From: Vibrio fluvialis
GTDB lineage: Bacteria; Pseudomonadota; Gammaproteobacteria; Enterobacterales; Vibrionaceae
DNA: 64,000 nucleotides
Assembly (NCBI RefSeq): GCF_900460245.1
Contig: NZ_UHIP01000001.1
Location: 2,542,001-2,606,000 of the forward strand
Direction of reading: 5' to 3'
The notes under the pieces were generated by a model, which had not been told where the DNA came from, did not search any database, and saw only the letters and a list, made by a program, of their open reading frames with translations. Of the stretch, positions 42,667 to 53,442 are shown piece after piece. Made by a program: the position numbers and the translations under genes. Each line of letters opens with the position of its first letter. The first letter of the stretch is position 1.

Positions 42667-43152
42667 ATGTCAACGTTAGAAGAGTTGTATCAAGCCAATA
42701 TTGCTTTGTTGCATGAAGCGGGCGTGCCCTTCCAACAGTGGCAGCATGAACCGATTTTGGATTTCGCCACCGATGAGAAAGTAGCTCAAGAGCTCGGTTG
42801 GACAGGCACTCACACCAAAAGTCTGTTTCTGAAACTCAAAGGCGGCGGTTACGCGCTGCTGTTTACGGAAAAAGATGCCCGTTTGAATGCCAAGGCCATC
42901 AAAGCCCTTATCGGCCAACGTCCGTCGATTTGCGAGGACGATGAGATGACGGCTGTTACCACCTGTGTGCCCGGCGCGGTCGGCCCGTTTGTCTTGCCCA
43001 AAAACATTCCGGTGATTGTCGACCCAGCGCTATTTCAGAAAACTGAGCTGCTCTACACACCCGGACATCCGCACCTCACACTTGGGTTTGCTGGTATCGA
43101 TCTCGATAAATTACTTGCCAGGCTTCACAACCCCATTCTGATGCTGACATAA
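42667..43152 (+). CDS. YbaK/ProX-type aminoacyl-tRNA deacylase
   Basis: This 161-residue protein is of the YbaK/ProRS-editing domain superfamily, which hydrolyses mischarged tRNA, typically Ala-tRNA(Pro) for the ProX branch. Visible segments are TGTHTKSLFLKLKGGGYALLF (the conserved lysine before LFL), DARLNAKAIKALIGQRPS, and PGAVGPFVLPKNIPVIVDPALFQ, then GHPHLTLGF. Exact substrate cannot be read from sequence. It is co-directional with argO, 9 bp downstream, with GGAG as ribosome binding site, and followed by a strong terminator. Confidence 0.87.
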   Translation: MSTLEELYQANIALLHEAGVPFQQWQHEPILDFATDEKVAQELGWTGTHTKSLFLKLKGGGYALLFTEKDARLNAKAIKALIGQRPSICEDDEMTAVTTCVPGAVGPFVLPKNIPVIVDPALFQKTELLYTPGHPHLTLGFAGIDLDKLLARLHNPILMLT

Positions 43153-43180
43153 AAAAACGGAGGCCAAGGCCTCCGTTTTT
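43153..43180. terminator. Bidirectional terminator between the YbaK-type gene and mscS
   Basis: AAAAACGGAGGCC-AA-GGCCTCCGTTTTT is a perfect 13-bp stem in the 44 bp between the convergent stop codons. It has A/T runs on both sides. Confidence 0.93.
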
Positions 43181-43196
43181 AGTAATCTGTTCAAGC

Positions 43197-44060
43197 TTAG
43201 TCGAGCTTGTTGAGATGCACATCCATTTGTGGGAATGGAATCTCGATGCCGTTTGCATCCAGCGCTTCTTTGATGCCTTGCATAGCATCAAAGTACACTC
43301 CCCAATAATCGGAAGTTTTACACCATGGGCGCACCACAAAGTTGACGGAAGAATCCGCCAGCGCCAGTACACCGATCGTGATGTCAGGATCTTTAAGAAT
43401 GCGTGGATCTTTTTCCAGCGTCTCACGAATCACTTTCTTCGTCAGTTTCAGATCCGATTTGTACGACACACCAATCACCATGTCCACACGGCGAGTCTCA
43501 TGGCGTGAATAGTTGGTGATCGCACCACCAATCACACCTGCGTTAGGCACTACAACCATTTTGTTGTCTGGTGTTTTCAGTATCGTCTGGAAAATCTGAA
43601 TAGAGTCCACTGAACCTGCAACACCGGCCACTTCAACATAATCACCAGATTTGAACGGACGGAAAGCAACAATCAGAACGCCAGCTGCAAAGTTAGACAG
43701 AGAACCTTGCAGTGCCAGACCAATCGCCAGACCGGCAGCACCAATCACCGCAACAACTGATGCTGTTTGTACGCCAATACGGCCCAGAGCCGCAATCAAT
43801 ACAATCACAAACAGTAAGTAGCGAACCAGACCATGAACAAACGAGACCACCGCTGGATCCATGTCTTTTTTCTTCAGTACTTTAGAGACACTGCCCGCCA
43901 CTGCTTTAACTATAATGTTACCGATAAAAAGAATCAGTAGTGCGGAGATAATGTTTACACCGTATTGAATCAACAAATCTGAATTGTCTGACAGCCAGGT
44001 ATTTACGTGACTCAGACTGTCAACAATCGGCATTTCAACGCCGTTCGATTCACTAGCCAT
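43197..44060 (-). CDS. mscS: Small-conductance mechanosensitive channel MscS
   Basis: MscS is a homoheptameric inner-membrane channel that opens on membrane tension to release solutes during osmotic down-shock. The 287-residue length matches E. coli MscS (286). It has three membrane segments. TM3, the pore helix, carries the Gly/Ala-rich pattern ASVVAVIGAAGLAIGLALQGSLSNFAAGVLIVAFRPFKSGDYVEV. A cytoplasmic vestibule domain follows. It is a single gene between the YbaK-type gene and fbaA. In many proteobacteria mscS follows fbaA, as here. Confidence 0.95.
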   Translation of the reverse strand: MASESNGVEMPIVDSLSHVNTWLSDNSDLLIQYGVNIISALLILFIGNIIVKAVAGSVSKVLKKKDMDPAVVSFVHGLVRYLLFVIVLIAALGRIGVQTASVVAVIGAAGLAIGLALQGSLSNFAAGVLIVAFRPFKSGDYVEVAGVAGSVDSIQIFQTILKTPDNKMVVVPNAGVIGGAITNYSRHETRRVDMVIGVSYKSDLKLTKKVIRETLEKDPRILKDPDITIGVLALADSSVNFVVRPWCKTSDYWGVYFDAMQGIKEALDANGIEIPFPQMDVHLNKLD

Positions 44061-44359
44061 AGTGTATATCCTCTAGAATTTTCGTTATTCAATATTTTTA
44101 TGTAACCCACTGACCATCAAACACATTATCGCGCAACGTCCTGACATCAGATTTTTGGCAATTTATCGTAATCTTGGTAGCTTGCAAAGTCAGCTTTTTG
44201 CAAAGACTGGCAAAACAAAAGGTTATCTCGATTTTGATAAGCCTGTATCAGATTAAGCAATAAATAGTTACTCTGCCAGTGCTTGACTAAAATTTAATGA
44301 CAACCAGAAACGAAAAAACCCGCTCAATGAGCGGGTTTTCTTAATTATGAGAAGACGAC
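44061..44359 (-). other. Spacer between fbaA and mscS
   Basis: About 300 bp holding the fbaA terminator (44315-44339) and, by position, the mscS promoter. I see no gene or other recognisable element. Confidence 0.5.
44315..44339 (-). terminator. epd-pgk-fbaA operon terminator
   Basis: AAAACCCGCTC-ATT-GAGCGGGTTTT on the minus strand forms a perfect stem with T-run, 21 bp after the fbaA stop codon. Confidence 0.92.
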
Positions 44360-45436
44360 TTACAGTACGTCTACTGCGTTCAGGTCAGCAAAGGCTTTCT
44401 CAAGACGAGCAACCATAGAAGCTTGACCAGCACGTAGCCATACGCGTGGATCGTAGTATTTCTTGTTCGGAGCGTCTTGACCAGTTGGGTTACCGATTTG
44501 ACCTTGTAGGTAATCGTGGTTTTCTGCTTCGTACTTACGGATACCATCCCAAGTTGCCCACTGAGTATCAGTATCGATGTTCATTTTGATAACACCGTAA
44601 GAGATAGACTCTTTGATTTCTGCTTCAGTAGAACCAGAACCACCGTGGAATACGAAGTTCAGAGAGTTAACTGGAAGGCCAAACTTCTCAGAAACGTACG
44701 CTTGAGAATCACGTAGGATAGTTGGAGTCAGAACAACGTTGCCTGGCTTGTAAACGCCGTGTACGTTACCGAAAGAAGCCGCGATAGTGAAACGGTGGCT
44801 AACTGCGTTCAGTTTCTCGTAAGCGTATGCAACATCTTCAGGAGAAGTGTACAGCTCAGAAGAATCCATATCTGAGTTATCAACGCCATCTTCTTCGCCA
44901 CCAGTACAACCCAGTTCGATCTCGATAGTCATGTTCATTTTAGCCATGCGCTCTAGGTACTTAGCACATGTTTCAACGTTCTCTTCTAGAGACTCTTCAG
45001 ACAGGTCTAGCATGTGAGAAGAGAACAGAGGCTTACCAGTCTGAGCGAAGAACTCTTCACCCGCGTCCAGCAGACCGTCGATCCATGGTAGTAGTTTCTT
45101 AGCCGCGTGGTCAGTGTGCAGAATCACTGGCACACCGTATGCTTCAGCAACAGCGTGTACATATTTCGCGCCCGCTACTGCACCAAGAATTTGTGCACCT
45201 TGACCTTCCAGTTTAACGCCTTTACCTGCGAAAAAAGCTGCGCCACCGTTAGAGAACTGAACGATAACTGGAGCTTTAACTTTCGCAGCCGCTTCTAGTA
45301 CGGCGTTAACAGAATCTGTGTTCACACAGTTTACTGCTGGTAGAGCGAAGTTGTTCTCTTTAGCTACTTGAAATACTTTTTGTACGTCATCACCAGAGAT
45401 AACACCAGGTTTTACGAAATCGAAGATCTTAGACAT
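44360..45436 (-). CDS. fbaA: Class II fructose-bisphosphate aldolase
   Basis: This zinc-dependent aldolase interconverts fructose-1,6-bisphosphate with DHAP and glyceraldehyde-3-phosphate. The 358-residue protein starts MSKIFDFVKPGVISGDDVQKVF and carries VILHTDHAAKKLLPW, with the zinc and catalytic His/Asp residues. It also has IEIELGCTGGEEDGVDN and the GGSGSTEAEI phosphate-binding loop. The ATG at 45436 is the family start, and the in-frame extension to 45550 is rejected. It is the third gene of epd-pgk-fbaA, 154 bp after pgk. Confidence 0.97.
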   Translation of the reverse strand: MSKIFDFVKPGVISGDDVQKVFQVAKENNFALPAVNCVNTDSVNAVLEAAAKVKAPVIVQFSNGGAAFFAGKGVKLEGQGAQILGAVAGAKYVHAVAEAYGVPVILHTDHAAKKLLPWIDGLLDAGEEFFAQTGKPLFSSHMLDLSEESLEENVETCAKYLERMAKMNMTIEIELGCTGGEEDGVDNSDMDSSELYTSPEDVAYAYEKLNAVSHRFTIAASFGNVHGVYKPGNVVLTPTILRDSQAYVSEKFGLPVNSLNFVFHGGSGSTEAEIKESISYGVIKMNIDTDTQWATWDGIRKYEAENHDYLQGQIGNPTGQDAPNKKYYDPRVWLRAGQASMVARLEKAFADLNAVDVL

Positions 45437-45590
45437 GGATGTAATCCTATTTTCTGTCGTTTTAAAAATAAAAACGGTAAGTTTAAATTCTTGCAAACGT
45501 TTGCTCACAACGGGCGTCATTCTAGCAGAAGAAACCGGCGCATGCAGCAAACAAGAAAGCGGGAGATTTCTCCCGCCCTCGACACATTGA

Positions 45591-46754
45591 TTAAGCTTTA
45601 GCGCGTGCTTCTAGCATTTCTACTGCTGGAAGTACTTTACCTTCTACAAACTCAAGGAACGCGCCGCCACCAGTAGAGATGTAAGATACGTCAGCTTTGA
45701 TACCGAACTTGTCGATCGCAGCCAGAGTGTCACCACCACCTGCAACAGAGAAGCCATCAGAAGCAGCGATGGCTTCAGAGATACCTTTAGTACCCGCTTC
45801 GAAGTTCTTGAACTCGAATACGCCTACCGGACCGTTCCACAGGATAGTTTTCGCGCCTTTCAGAATTTCAGCCAGAGCAGCCGTTGATTCTGGGCCAAGG
45901 TCGAAGATCATGTCATCGTCTTGAACTTCAGAAACGTGTTTGATTTCTGCTTCTGCGTTTTCGTCGAATGCTTTTGCACACGCAACGTCAGTGGCTACTG
46001 GAATGGCACACTCTTCCATCAGTTTCTTCGCTGTATCAAGCAGGTCAGCTTCGTACAGAGACTTACCTACGTTGTGGCCAGCAGCCGCGATGAACGTGTT
46101 TGCGATACCACCGCCAACAACCAGTTGGTCAGCGATTTTAGACAGTGACTCAAGCACAGTCAGTTTGGTTGAAACTTTAGAACCACCCACGATAGCGACC
46201 ATTGGGCGAGCTGGGTTATCCATAGCTTTGCCCAGCGCTTCAAGTTCGTTCGCCAGCAGAGGGCCTGCACATGCGATAGGAGCAAACATACCCACACCGT
46301 GAGTTGATGCTTGAGCACGGTGAGCGGTACCGAATGCATCCATTACAAATACGTCACACAGTGCTGCGTATTTCTTAGAAAGCTCTTCTTCGTTTTTCTT
46401 TTCGCCTTTGTTGAAGCGAACGTTTTCCAGAACAACCAGTTCACCAGTGTTCAGTTCCAGACCATCCAGGTAGTCTTTCGCCAGTTTCACTTCGCAATCC
46501 AGCGCGTCGTTCAGGTAGTTCACAACAGGCTGTAGAGAGAACTCTTCTGCGTATTCACCTTCAGTTGGGCGACCCAGGTGAGAAGTCACCATTACTTTAG
46601 CGCCCGCTTCCAGACAGTGCTTGATTGTTGGCAGTGATGCGATGATACGAGCATCTGAAGTCACTTTGCCATCTTTTACTGGCACGTTAAGGTCTGCACG
46701 GATAAATACGCGTTTACCAGCCAGGTCCAGGTCAGTCATCTTGATTACAGACAT
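45591..46754 (-). CDS. pgk: Phosphoglycerate kinase
   Basis: It transfers phosphate from 1,3-bisphosphoglycerate to ADP in glycolysis. The 387-residue protein is the standard size. It starts [25 protein letters not shown], has the substrate-binding [15 protein letters not shown] and the ADP-site GGGDTLAAI near the C-terminus. The ATG at 46754 has GAGAGGA-type ribosome binding sequence, and the in-frame extension to 46799 is rejected. Middle gene of epd-pgk-fbaA. Confidence 0.97.
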   Translation of the reverse strand: MSVIKMTDLDLAGKRVFIRADLNVPVKDGKVTSDARIIASLPTIKHCLEAGAKVMVTSHLGRPTEGEYAEEFSLQPVVNYLNDALDCEVKLAKDYLDGLELNTGELVVLENVRFNKGEKKNEEELSKKYAALCDVFVMDAFGTAHRAQASTHGVGMFAPIACAGPLLANELEALGKAMDNPARPMVAIVGGSKVSTKLTVLESLSKIADQLVVGGGIANTFIAAAGHNVGKSLYEADLLDTAKKLMEECAIPVATDVACAKAFDENAEAEIKHVSEVQDDDMIFDLGPESTAALAEILKGAKTILWNGPVGVFEFKNFEAGTKGISEAIAASDGFSVAGGGDTLAAIDKFGIKADVSYISTGGGAFLEFVEGKVLPAVEMLEARAKA

Positions 46755-46905
46755 GGTTTGTCCTCTCAAATATTCAAAGAAAATAGAAGTTTTCGTCAAC
46801 TCGGCGATCCTGCCGAGCCTGTCAATTCTTAAACTGCTTTAGATATGGGGATTCGAATATTTATTTCAATGCAAAAAATAAATATTTTCCCCCAGCAGGT
46901 GGCGA

Positions 46906-47931
46906 CTACTTAGCTGCCTGCATTGCTAACGCGGTATCAAGCATGCGGTTAGCAAATCCCCACTCGTTATCACACCAGACGAGCATTTTTACCAGTTGCC
47001 CGTTACTCACTCGAGTCTGGCTTCCATCCACAATCGCGCTGTGCGGATCGTGATTAAAATCGATGGAGACGAGCGGTGCTTCAGTATAGTCAACAATGCC
47101 ACGTAATGTACACTGAGATGCGTTCACTATGGTTTGATTTACGTCATTAACTTTCACATTTGTATTAATCGTGACACTTAAATCCATCGCAGTGACGTTT
47201 ACCGTTGGAACACGCACGGAAATGGCTTCAAATTTGTTAGAAAATTTCGGAAAGATTCTTTCAATCCCTTTATGCAACTTTGTGTCTACAGGGATGATCG
47301 ACTGACTGGCCGCTCGCGTGCGGCGTAAATCGGTGTGGTAAGCGTCAATGACCTGCTGATCATTCATGGAAGAATGAATGGTGGTGATGGTTCCCGAATC
47401 AATACCAAACGCATCATCGAGCACTTTAATGATCGGCACGATACAGTTGGTGGTGCAGGATCCGTTCGACACAATATGGTGATCGGCCGTAAGCGTTTCA
47501 TTATTGACGCCGTAGATGATGGTGTTATCCAAATCGGCAGCCCCCGGATGGGAAAACAGCACTTTACGCGCACCAGCATCCAGATGTTGCAAACCATCAG
47601 CCTGCGAGCCGAATACCCCCGTACAATCGAGTACGATGTCGACATCAAGGTCACGCCATGGCAGCAGCGGGATATCAGACAAATGCAGAATGCGGATTCG
47701 ATCAAAATCGCCATTGTCGTGATGCACATAGATGTGCTCCTGATCATGGGTGATCTTTTTACCAAATCGGCCATGGCTGGAATCGTACTGCAGCAGATGC
47801 GCCATCGCTTCTGGCTTGGCCAGTTCATTCACTGCCACCACTTTGATGTGTTGGTTCTTGCCACTCTCGTAAACGGCCCGAAGAACATTCCGACCAATGC
47901 GCCCGAATCCGTTGATCGCCACTTTTAACAT
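46906..47931 (-). CDS. epd: D-erythrose-4-phosphate dehydrogenase
   Basis: This GAPDH-like enzyme oxidises erythrose-4-phosphate to 4-phosphoerythronate for pyridoxal phosphate synthesis. The 341-residue protein has the NAD-binding [14 protein letters not shown], the active-site SNGSCTTNC, and [15 protein letters not shown] at the C-terminus. It is assigned epd rather than gapA by its place at the head of epd-pgk-fbaA and by [10 protein letters not shown] and similar family text. Sequence alone does not exclude a GAPDH activity. Confidence 0.92.
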   Translation of the reverse strand: MLKVAINGFGRIGRNVLRAVYESGKNQHIKVVAVNELAKPEAMAHLLQYDSSHGRFGKKITHDQEHIYVHHDNGDFDRIRILHLSDIPLLPWRDLDVDIVLDCTGVFGSQADGLQHLDAGARKVLFSHPGAADLDNTIIYGVNNETLTADHHIVSNGSCTTNCIVPIIKVLDDAFGIDSGTITTIHSSMNDQQVIDAYHTDLRRTRAASQSIIPVDTKLHKGIERIFPKFSNKFEAISVRVPTVNVTAMDLSVTINTNVKVNDVNQTIVNASQCTLRGIVDYTEAPLVSIDFNHDPHSAIVDGSQTRVSNGQLVKMLVWCDNEWGFANRMLDTALAMQAAK

Positions 47932-48054
47932 GGGTTCATTTTTCCTTATGGTTTATCCTGCCGATGTTAACGAGAAACGACCTGTGATTCACGTAAAATC
48001 CCCAACTATTTCACACTCGTCGTACCTTTGTGCCAACATATCGGCGCAATAAAA

Positions 48055-48080
48055 AAGCCCTCACCAAACGGTAAGGGCTT
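48055..48080 (-). terminator. irgA terminator
   Basis: On the minus strand AAGCCCTTACC pairs with GGTGAGGGCTT (one wobble pair) around a 4-nt loop and is followed by a T-run, 42 bp after the irgA stop codon. Confidence 0.85.
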
Positions 48081-48122
48081 CGAGTCAGCCGATAAGGCCA
48101 GCAACAGTGCCGTCGGCGCAGA

Positions 48123-50060
48123 TTAGAACGCCACGTCCAGACCTACCCAGTAACGACGGCCATCTTCAACGTAGCCGTACTCTTCGTACGTCACGTCTTC
48201 ATCAAACAGGTTGTAGATCGCCGCTTTGACGCTGGTATTGCTGGTCAAGGCATAGGTAATCCCCGCATCCACAAACGTGTAAGACGGTGCAGTCAGCGTA
48301 TCTCGCGTGCTCGCAGGATCAGACTCTTTGCCATGGTAAGTAACTTTCGCCCAACTGCTCATCAGCTCAGTGGTTTGCCAGTTCAACTGAGTCGTGAACA
48401 GGTGTTTTGGCAACTGTTCGAGCGGCATGCCCGCGTAATCGCCGGTTTTTTGTTTGGAATAGGTGTAAGTGTAGCTACTCGTCCAATCCCAGTTGTCGCC
48501 GAGCGGCAAGTCCAGAGACGCTTCAACCCCGCGGGTCACCGCTTTGTCAACGTTGGTGTAATAGCGCGGCGCACTGCCCCACTGGTTATTGCCTTCACTG
48601 CAGATGCTGTCCGGGCAGCTGACACTGGAAATCTTGTTTTTGAAATCATTGTTGAACAAGCCAAGCGACGCTTGCAGACCTTGCTGGCCGTTATAGATCA
48701 GGTTGATCTCTTCACTGACTGAAGTTTCTGGATCCAGATCCGAGTTACCGTGAATATTGCCGCCGCGGCTGACAGAAACCCAGTCATCACTGGCCTGACG
48801 CAGATCCGGCGCTTTAAAGCCGGTAGAAACACCGCCTTTAAGTGTCCATACATCGTTGACGTTCCACACCGAGTATACACGCGGGCTAAAGTGAGAACCG
48901 TAATCCTGATTGTAATCGTAACGGCCGCCGAATGTCAGAGCTACCGAATCAAGCACCCGCCACTCGTCTTCCATAAACAGCGCCATTTGCGCATTATCAA
49001 GTTCCGTTACGCTGCCGCCGGTGTTGCCGGTCAGGTCTTCCAACTCGGCTTTTTCGCCCTGAATACCGATGCTGAGAGTATTGGTTTCAAATGGGGTGAC
49101 CAACACGGATTTTGCGATGGTGTTGGTCAGCGTCATTTCACGTGATTCGTTGTCGCTTTGCTCACGCTGAATGTAGCTGTCAGAGCGGCCAATGCTGCCC
49201 CAGTCACCTTTGTGGCTCAGAGCAAATGAGGTACGGTTGTACTCACCCAGACTTTCGTCATCACCAGTTGTGACCGATTTGCCCGGCGTACCTTCACGCT
49301 TCTGCTGGGTGATGTCAGCACTGAACGCCAGTTCCTGATTCTCACTCAACTGATAAATCAGTTTAGAGCCGATGCTGCGCAGCGTTTTGTCTTCAAAGCC
49401 GTATTCGATGTTGTCTTCATCGCGGTGTTGATTCTGGCCATACACTTGCAGAGAAAGAGAGTCGGTCAGCGGACCTGACGCAAAGAAGTTCACATTCTGC
49501 TCGTCGCCGGAATCGCGGTTTTCCTGCAGCACAGTGCTGAGCTGCACTTTACCCGACCAGTTCTGACCTGCTTTTTTGGTGATAATGTTGATCACGCCAC
49601 CCATCGCTTCTGAGCCGTACAGCGTCGACATTGGTCCACGGATAATTTCAATACGTTCAATCGCTTCCAGAGGCGGAAGCCAAGCCGCTTCAATACCCGG
49701 ACCATCGCTGTTCGGACGGGTTTGACGTGAAGACAGGCGCTTACCATCGACCAGGATCAGCGTATATTTTGAGCCCATGCCACGAATACTGATGTCCTTG
49801 GTATCGCCACCGCCAGTCACCACCACGCCCGGCACATTGGTCAGCGCATCGGTGACATCACGGTAATAGCGTGAGGCTAGATCTTCCTGAGTCAGCACGG
49901 TGACACTCGCCGGAGCATTGGTCACCACCTGCTCATAACCGGCCGCTGTAACCACAACGGTTTCATCCGCTTTGACACTTTCCTCTGCATTAACCTGGGC
50001 AGAAACCACCAAACCTAAAGTCACTGCCAACGCTACTTTAGATGGATTCAGTCTGGACAT
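48123..50060 (-). CDS. irgA: TonB-dependent outer-membrane catecholate siderophore receptor IrgA
   Basis: This 645-residue outer-membrane receptor imports ferric siderophores (enterobactin or its linear forms in V. cholerae) with energy from TonB. It has a signal peptide (residues 1-25), a TonB box (ETVVVTA, about residues 32-38), a plug domain (NVPGVVVTGGGDTKDISIRGMGSKYTLILVDGKRLSS; GPMSTLYGSEAMGGVINIITK) and a 22-strand barrel ending in aromatic VGLDVAF. It is divergent from the LysR regulator irgB, with a Fur-box sequence between them, exactly the V. cholerae irgA/irgB layout. Ligand specificity is inferred from that synteny. Confidence 0.9.
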   Translation of the reverse strand: MSRLNPSKVALAVTLGLVVSAQVNAEESVKADETVVVTAAGYEQVVTNAPASVTVLTQEDLASRYYRDVTDALTNVPGVVVTGGGDTKDISIRGMGSKYTLILVDGKRLSSRQTRPNSDGPGIEAAWLPPLEAIERIEIIRGPMSTLYGSEAMGGVINIITKKAGQNWSGKVQLSTVLQENRDSGDEQNVNFFASGPLTDSLSLQVYGQNQHRDEDNIEYGFEDKTLRSIGSKLIYQLSENQELAFSADITQQKREGTPGKSVTTGDDESLGEYNRTSFALSHKGDWGSIGRSDSYIQREQSDNESREMTLTNTIAKSVLVTPFETNTLSIGIQGEKAELEDLTGNTGGSVTELDNAQMALFMEDEWRVLDSVALTFGGRYDYNQDYGSHFSPRVYSVWNVNDVWTLKGGVSTGFKAPDLRQASDDWVSVSRGGNIHGNSDLDPETSVSEEINLIYNGQQGLQASLGLFNNDFKNKISSVSCPDSICSEGNNQWGSAPRYYTNVDKAVTRGVEASLDLPLGDNWDWTSSYTYTYSKQKTGDYAGMPLEQLPKHLFTTQLNWQTTELMSSWAKVTYHGKESDPASTRDTLTAPSYTFVDAGITYALTSNTSVKAAIYNLFDEDVTYEEYGYVEDGRRYWVGLDVAF

Positions 50061-50073
50061 GAACCACTCCTTT

Positions 50074-50094
50074 AAATGATAATAATTATTAATT
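50074..50094. promoter_or_regulatory. Fur box in the irgA-irgB gap
   Basis: AAATGATAATAATTATTAAT matches the Fur consensus (GATAATGATAATCATTATC) at most positions. It lies 14 bp before the irgA start codon, so iron-loaded Fur should repress irgA. irgB lies on the other side. Confidence 0.75.
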
Positions 50095-50204
50095 TCAGGA
50101 AGGCATTATTCATAAATTACTGACGTAGAAAAGGTTCACAAATGGAATAGTTGGGACCAGTTTTGGAACAAGACGTCGCATTTTTCCACAGAGGTGTGTC
50201 ATCA

Positions 50205-51101
50205 ATGCAGGATCTCAGCGCTGTACGTGCGTTTTATGCACTCTGCCAACATAAAAGCCTGACCGCAGCAGCGAAATCGCTGGAGCAACCCAAATCGACC
50301 CTAAGCCGCCGTCTGGCTCAACTGGAAGAAGATCTTGGTCAGGCGCTGGTTGCCCGGCAAGGAAATCGCCTGTCATTAACCAAAGCCGGTGAAGTGTTTG
50401 CGGCCTATTCAGAACAGTTGATTGAACTGGCTAATCGCAGTCAGGAAGCACTGCACGAGCTCAATACTCAGGTCAACGGCGAGATGACTCTGGTCGTGCA
50501 CCCCAACCTGACCCGCGGCTGGATGAGTCGGGTGTTAGACAGCTTTATGCAGGAGCACCCGCAGCTGAAAGTGCGGCTGCACAGTCAATTCCAACACGGA
50601 GATGGTTCACTCGATCCGGATCTGATTATCTGGATTGGCGATATTGCGCCAGCGGGTTACCGCCGAGAACAACTTGGCTTGTGGCGCTATGCAGCCTACG
50701 CGTCGCCACAATATCTGAGTGAGCGTCCGCGTCCGGCTCACCCCAGTGAGCTGAGCGATCATCCCTGGATCGACTTCATTGCTTTTCGTCAGGAAGCCTT
50801 AACGCTTCACCATACCGAGCATGGCCGTTATGTCCTGCCAGCCTTAGAGAGCCGCTTGCAGAGTGACAATCTGGCGATGCAAGCCGATGCGATCGCCAAA
50901 GGGCGTGGGATTGGCCTGTTGCCGACTTGGGTTGCCAAGGGGTTTGAGAAAAACCATCCTGGTAGCCTCGAACCCTGTTTGGAAGAATGGTATTCCGAAC
51001 CAGCCAGCATTCACTGTTTCTATCCGATAGGCCGTCACCCGTTGCGTTTACGGCTGTTTATTGATGCTCTGCGCGCCGCCTGTCCGAACGAATGGAAATA
51101 G
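50205..51101 (+). CDS. irgB: LysR-type regulator IrgB
   Basis: IrgB activates irgA under iron limitation. The 298-residue protein has an N-terminal LysR helix-turn-helix (LSAVRAFYALCQHKSLTAAAKSLEQPKSTLSRRLAQLEEDLG) and a C-terminal effector domain (MTLVVHPNLTRGWMSRVLDSFMQEHPQLKVRLHSQ). The ATG at 50205 is chosen because GAGGTG lies 8 bases upstream and gives the usual MQDLSAVRAF N-terminus. The open frame starts 54 bp earlier. It is divergent from irgA and co-oriented away from tkt, with a shared terminator in the gap. Confidence 0.9.
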   Translation: MQDLSAVRAFYALCQHKSLTAAAKSLEQPKSTLSRRLAQLEEDLGQALVARQGNRLSLTKAGEVFAAYSEQLIELANRSQEALHELNTQVNGEMTLVVHPNLTRGWMSRVLDSFMQEHPQLKVRLHSQFQHGDGSLDPDLIIWIGDIAPAGYRREQLGLWRYAAYASPQYLSERPRPAHPSELSDHPWIDFIAFRQEALTLHHTEHGRYVLPALESRLQSDNLAMQADAIAKGRGIGLLPTWVAKGFEKNHPGSLEPCLEEWYSEPASIHCFYPIGRHPLRLRLFIDALRAACPNEWK

Positions 51102-51116
51102 TGAAGCTATAACGAT

Positions 51117-51148
51117 AAAAAAGCCCCGCTCATTGAGCGGGGCTTTTT
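51117..51148. terminator. Bidirectional terminator between irgB and tkt
   Basis: AAAAAGCCCCGCTC-ATT-GAGCGGGGCTTTTT, a perfect 14-bp stem with A/T runs on both sides, lies between the two convergent genes. Confidence 0.94.
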
Positions 51149-51175
51149 ACTTGGCGTTCAGCTTAAGAAACGTGC

Positions 51176-53170
51176 TTATGCCAGCAGTTCTTTGGCTGTG
51201 TTCACCACGTTTTCAGTGGTGAAGCCGAACAGTTTGAACAGCTCGCCGGCTGGTGCGGATTCACCGAAGGTGGTCATGCCGATGATGCGACCGCCAAAGC
51301 CAACGTACTTGTACCAGAAGTCTGCAATGCCGGCTTCGATAGCGATACGAGCGGTCACGTCTGCTGGCAATACGGATTCACGGTATGCGGCGTCTTGTTT
51401 GTCGAATGCATCGGTAGATGGCATCGACACTACGCGCACTTGCTTGCCTTCGGCAGTCAGTTGCGCAGCAGCTTCGACTGCCAGCTCAACTTCAGAGCCG
51501 GTGGCAATCAGGATAAGCTCAGGTTTGCCTGCACAATCTTTCAGGATGTAACCGCCTTTAGCGATGTTGGCCAGTTGCTCTGCATCACGCGGTTGTTGAG
51601 CCAGATTCTGACGCGAGAAGATCAGCGCGGTTGGCGCGTCTTTACGCTCGATAGCCAGTTTCCAAGCCACCGCCGATTCTACCTGGTCACATGGACGCCA
51701 AGTGTTCATGTTTGGTGTCAGGCGCAAAGAAGCCATTTGCTCAACCGGTTGGTGAGTCGGACCATCTTCACCCAGACCAATCGAGTCGTGCGTGTAGACC
51801 TGGATGTTCTGAATCTTCATCAGAGCCGCCATGCGCATCGCGTTACGCGCGTATTCCATGAACATCAGGAAGGTCGCGCCGTAAGGCACGAAACCACCGT
51901 GTAGCGCGATACCGTTCATGATGGCAGTCATACCAAATTCACGTACACCGTAGTGGATGTAGTTGCCTGAGAAATCGCTCGCTTCCAGAGACTTCGAGCC
52001 AGACCACATGGTCAGGTTAGAAGGTGCCAGGTCCGCTGAGCCGCCCATGAATTCTGGCAGCAGTTTACCAAATGCTTCCAGCGCGTTTTGCGATGCTTTA
52101 CGTGACGCAATGTTCGCTGGGTTCGCTTGCAGTTCTGCGATGATGGCGCTGGTGGCTTCTTCCCAGTTGGCTGGCAGTTCACCGGCTACGCGGCGTTTGT
52201 ATTCTGCAGCTTCTGCTGGGTAAGCGGCTGCGTATGCGGCAAATTTCTCATCCCATGCGGCTTCTTTGGCTGCGCCTGCTTCTTTGGCATCCCACTCAGC
52301 GTAGATGTCTGCCGGGATTTCAAATGGTGCGTATTCCCAACCCAGGAATTCACGCGCAGCTTTGATTTCGTCAGCGCCCAGAGGAGCACCGTGACAATCG
52401 TGTGAGCCGGCTTTGTTTGGCGAGCCGAAACCGATGATGGTTTTGGTGCAGATCAGTGTTGGACGAGGATCGGCTTTTGCCGCTTCAATCGCTGCGTTGA
52501 TCGCGTCTGAATCGTGACCGTCAACCGCTGGAATCACATGCCAACCGTAAGCTTCAAAGCGTTTTGGAGTGTCGTCTGAGAACCAGCCTTCCACGTGACC
52601 GTCGATCGAGATGCCGTTGTCATCCCAGAAAGCGATCAGTTTGCCGAGGCCCAGAGTGCCAGCCAGTGAACACGCTTCGTGCGAGATGCCTTCCATCAGA
52701 CAGCCGTCGCCCAGGAACACGTACGTGAAGTGGTCAACAATATCGTGGCCAGGTTTATTGAACTGCGCTGCCAGTGCTTTTTCTGCAATCGCAATACCTA
52801 CTGCGTTGGTGACACCTTGGCCCAGAGGACCAGTTGTGGTCTCGATGCCAGGTGCGTAACCGTACTCAGGGTGGCCCGGCGTTTTTGAGTGCAGTTGACG
52901 GAAGTTTTTCAGATCGTCAATCGACAGCTCGTAACCGCTCAGGTGCAGCAGAGAGTAAATCAGCATTGAGCCGTGGCCGTTGGACAGCACGAAACGGTCG
53001 CGGTCTGCCCAGTTCGGGTTTTGTGGGTTGTGGTTCAAGTGACTGCGCCAAAGCACTTCAGCGATGTCAGCCATACCCATTGGTGCGCCCGGGTGGCCAG
53101 AGTTAGCTTTTTGTACACCGTCCATGCTCAGTGCACGGATTGCGTTAGCCAGTTGTTTGCGAGAAGACAT
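51176..53170 (-). CDS. tkt: Transketolase
   Basis: Transketolase moves two-carbon units between sugar phosphates in the pentose phosphate pathway and needs thiamine diphosphate. The 664-residue protein starts [42 protein letters not shown], has the ThDP motif [13 protein letters not shown]...DDN, and the pyrimidine domain ([34 protein letters not shown]). The ATG at 53170 is preferred, because the in-frame extension to 53254 is not family-like. Single gene, convergent with irgB and divergent from metK. Confidence 0.97.
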   Translation of the reverse strand: MSSRKQLANAIRALSMDGVQKANSGHPGAPMGMADIAEVLWRSHLNHNPQNPNWADRDRFVLSNGHGSMLIYSLLHLSGYELSIDDLKNFRQLHSKTPGHPEYGYAPGIETTTGPLGQGVTNAVGIAIAEKALAAQFNKPGHDIVDHFTYVFLGDGCLMEGISHEACSLAGTLGLGKLIAFWDDNGISIDGHVEGWFSDDTPKRFEAYGWHVIPAVDGHDSDAINAAIEAAKADPRPTLICTKTIIGFGSPNKAGSHDCHGAPLGADEIKAAREFLGWEYAPFEIPADIYAEWDAKEAGAAKEAAWDEKFAAYAAAYPAEAAEYKRRVAGELPANWEEATSAIIAELQANPANIASRKASQNALEAFGKLLPEFMGGSADLAPSNLTMWSGSKSLEASDFSGNYIHYGVREFGMTAIMNGIALHGGFVPYGATFLMFMEYARNAMRMAALMKIQNIQVYTHDSIGLGEDGPTHQPVEQMASLRLTPNMNTWRPCDQVESAVAWKLAIERKDAPTALIFSRQNLAQQPRDAEQLANIAKGGYILKDCAGKPELILIATGSEVELAVEAAAQLTAEGKQVRVVSMPSTDAFDKQDAAYRESVLPADVTARIAIEAGIADFWYKYVGFGGRIIGMTTFGESAPAGELFKLFGFTTENVVNTAKELLA

Positions 53171-53391
53171 GTCAGCTCCTAAAGCGATAAGCGAAGTAAA
53201 AGTATCCGAAAATTGAGTGGCCAATATTGTCGCAAAGCCCTTTCGGCACTGCAAACCTTTTGCTGGCGATTTGTTCTATTTTTGCAATGCTTTACAACAT
53301 ATCGCTGAACAATGGCTGAAAAACCCCTGAATTGGGCAAACGTTTGGCTATGAGATAGAAGAAAAAAGAGCTTGTAATTTGAGCATTCAAA

Positions 53392-53423
53392 ACTAGAATA
53401 GACGTCTAGATGTAGAAACGCCT
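53392..53423. promoter_or_regulatory. MetJ operator upstream of metK
   Basis: Tandem 8-bp met boxes: AACTAGAA-like, then a perfect AGACGTCT at 53400-53407, AGATGTAG and AAACGCCT, directly abutting. MetJ with SAM binds arrays of AGACGTCT, so metK should be repressed when methionine/SAM is plentiful. Confidence 0.85.
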
Positions 53424-53442
53424 ACATAATGAACGATTTTGC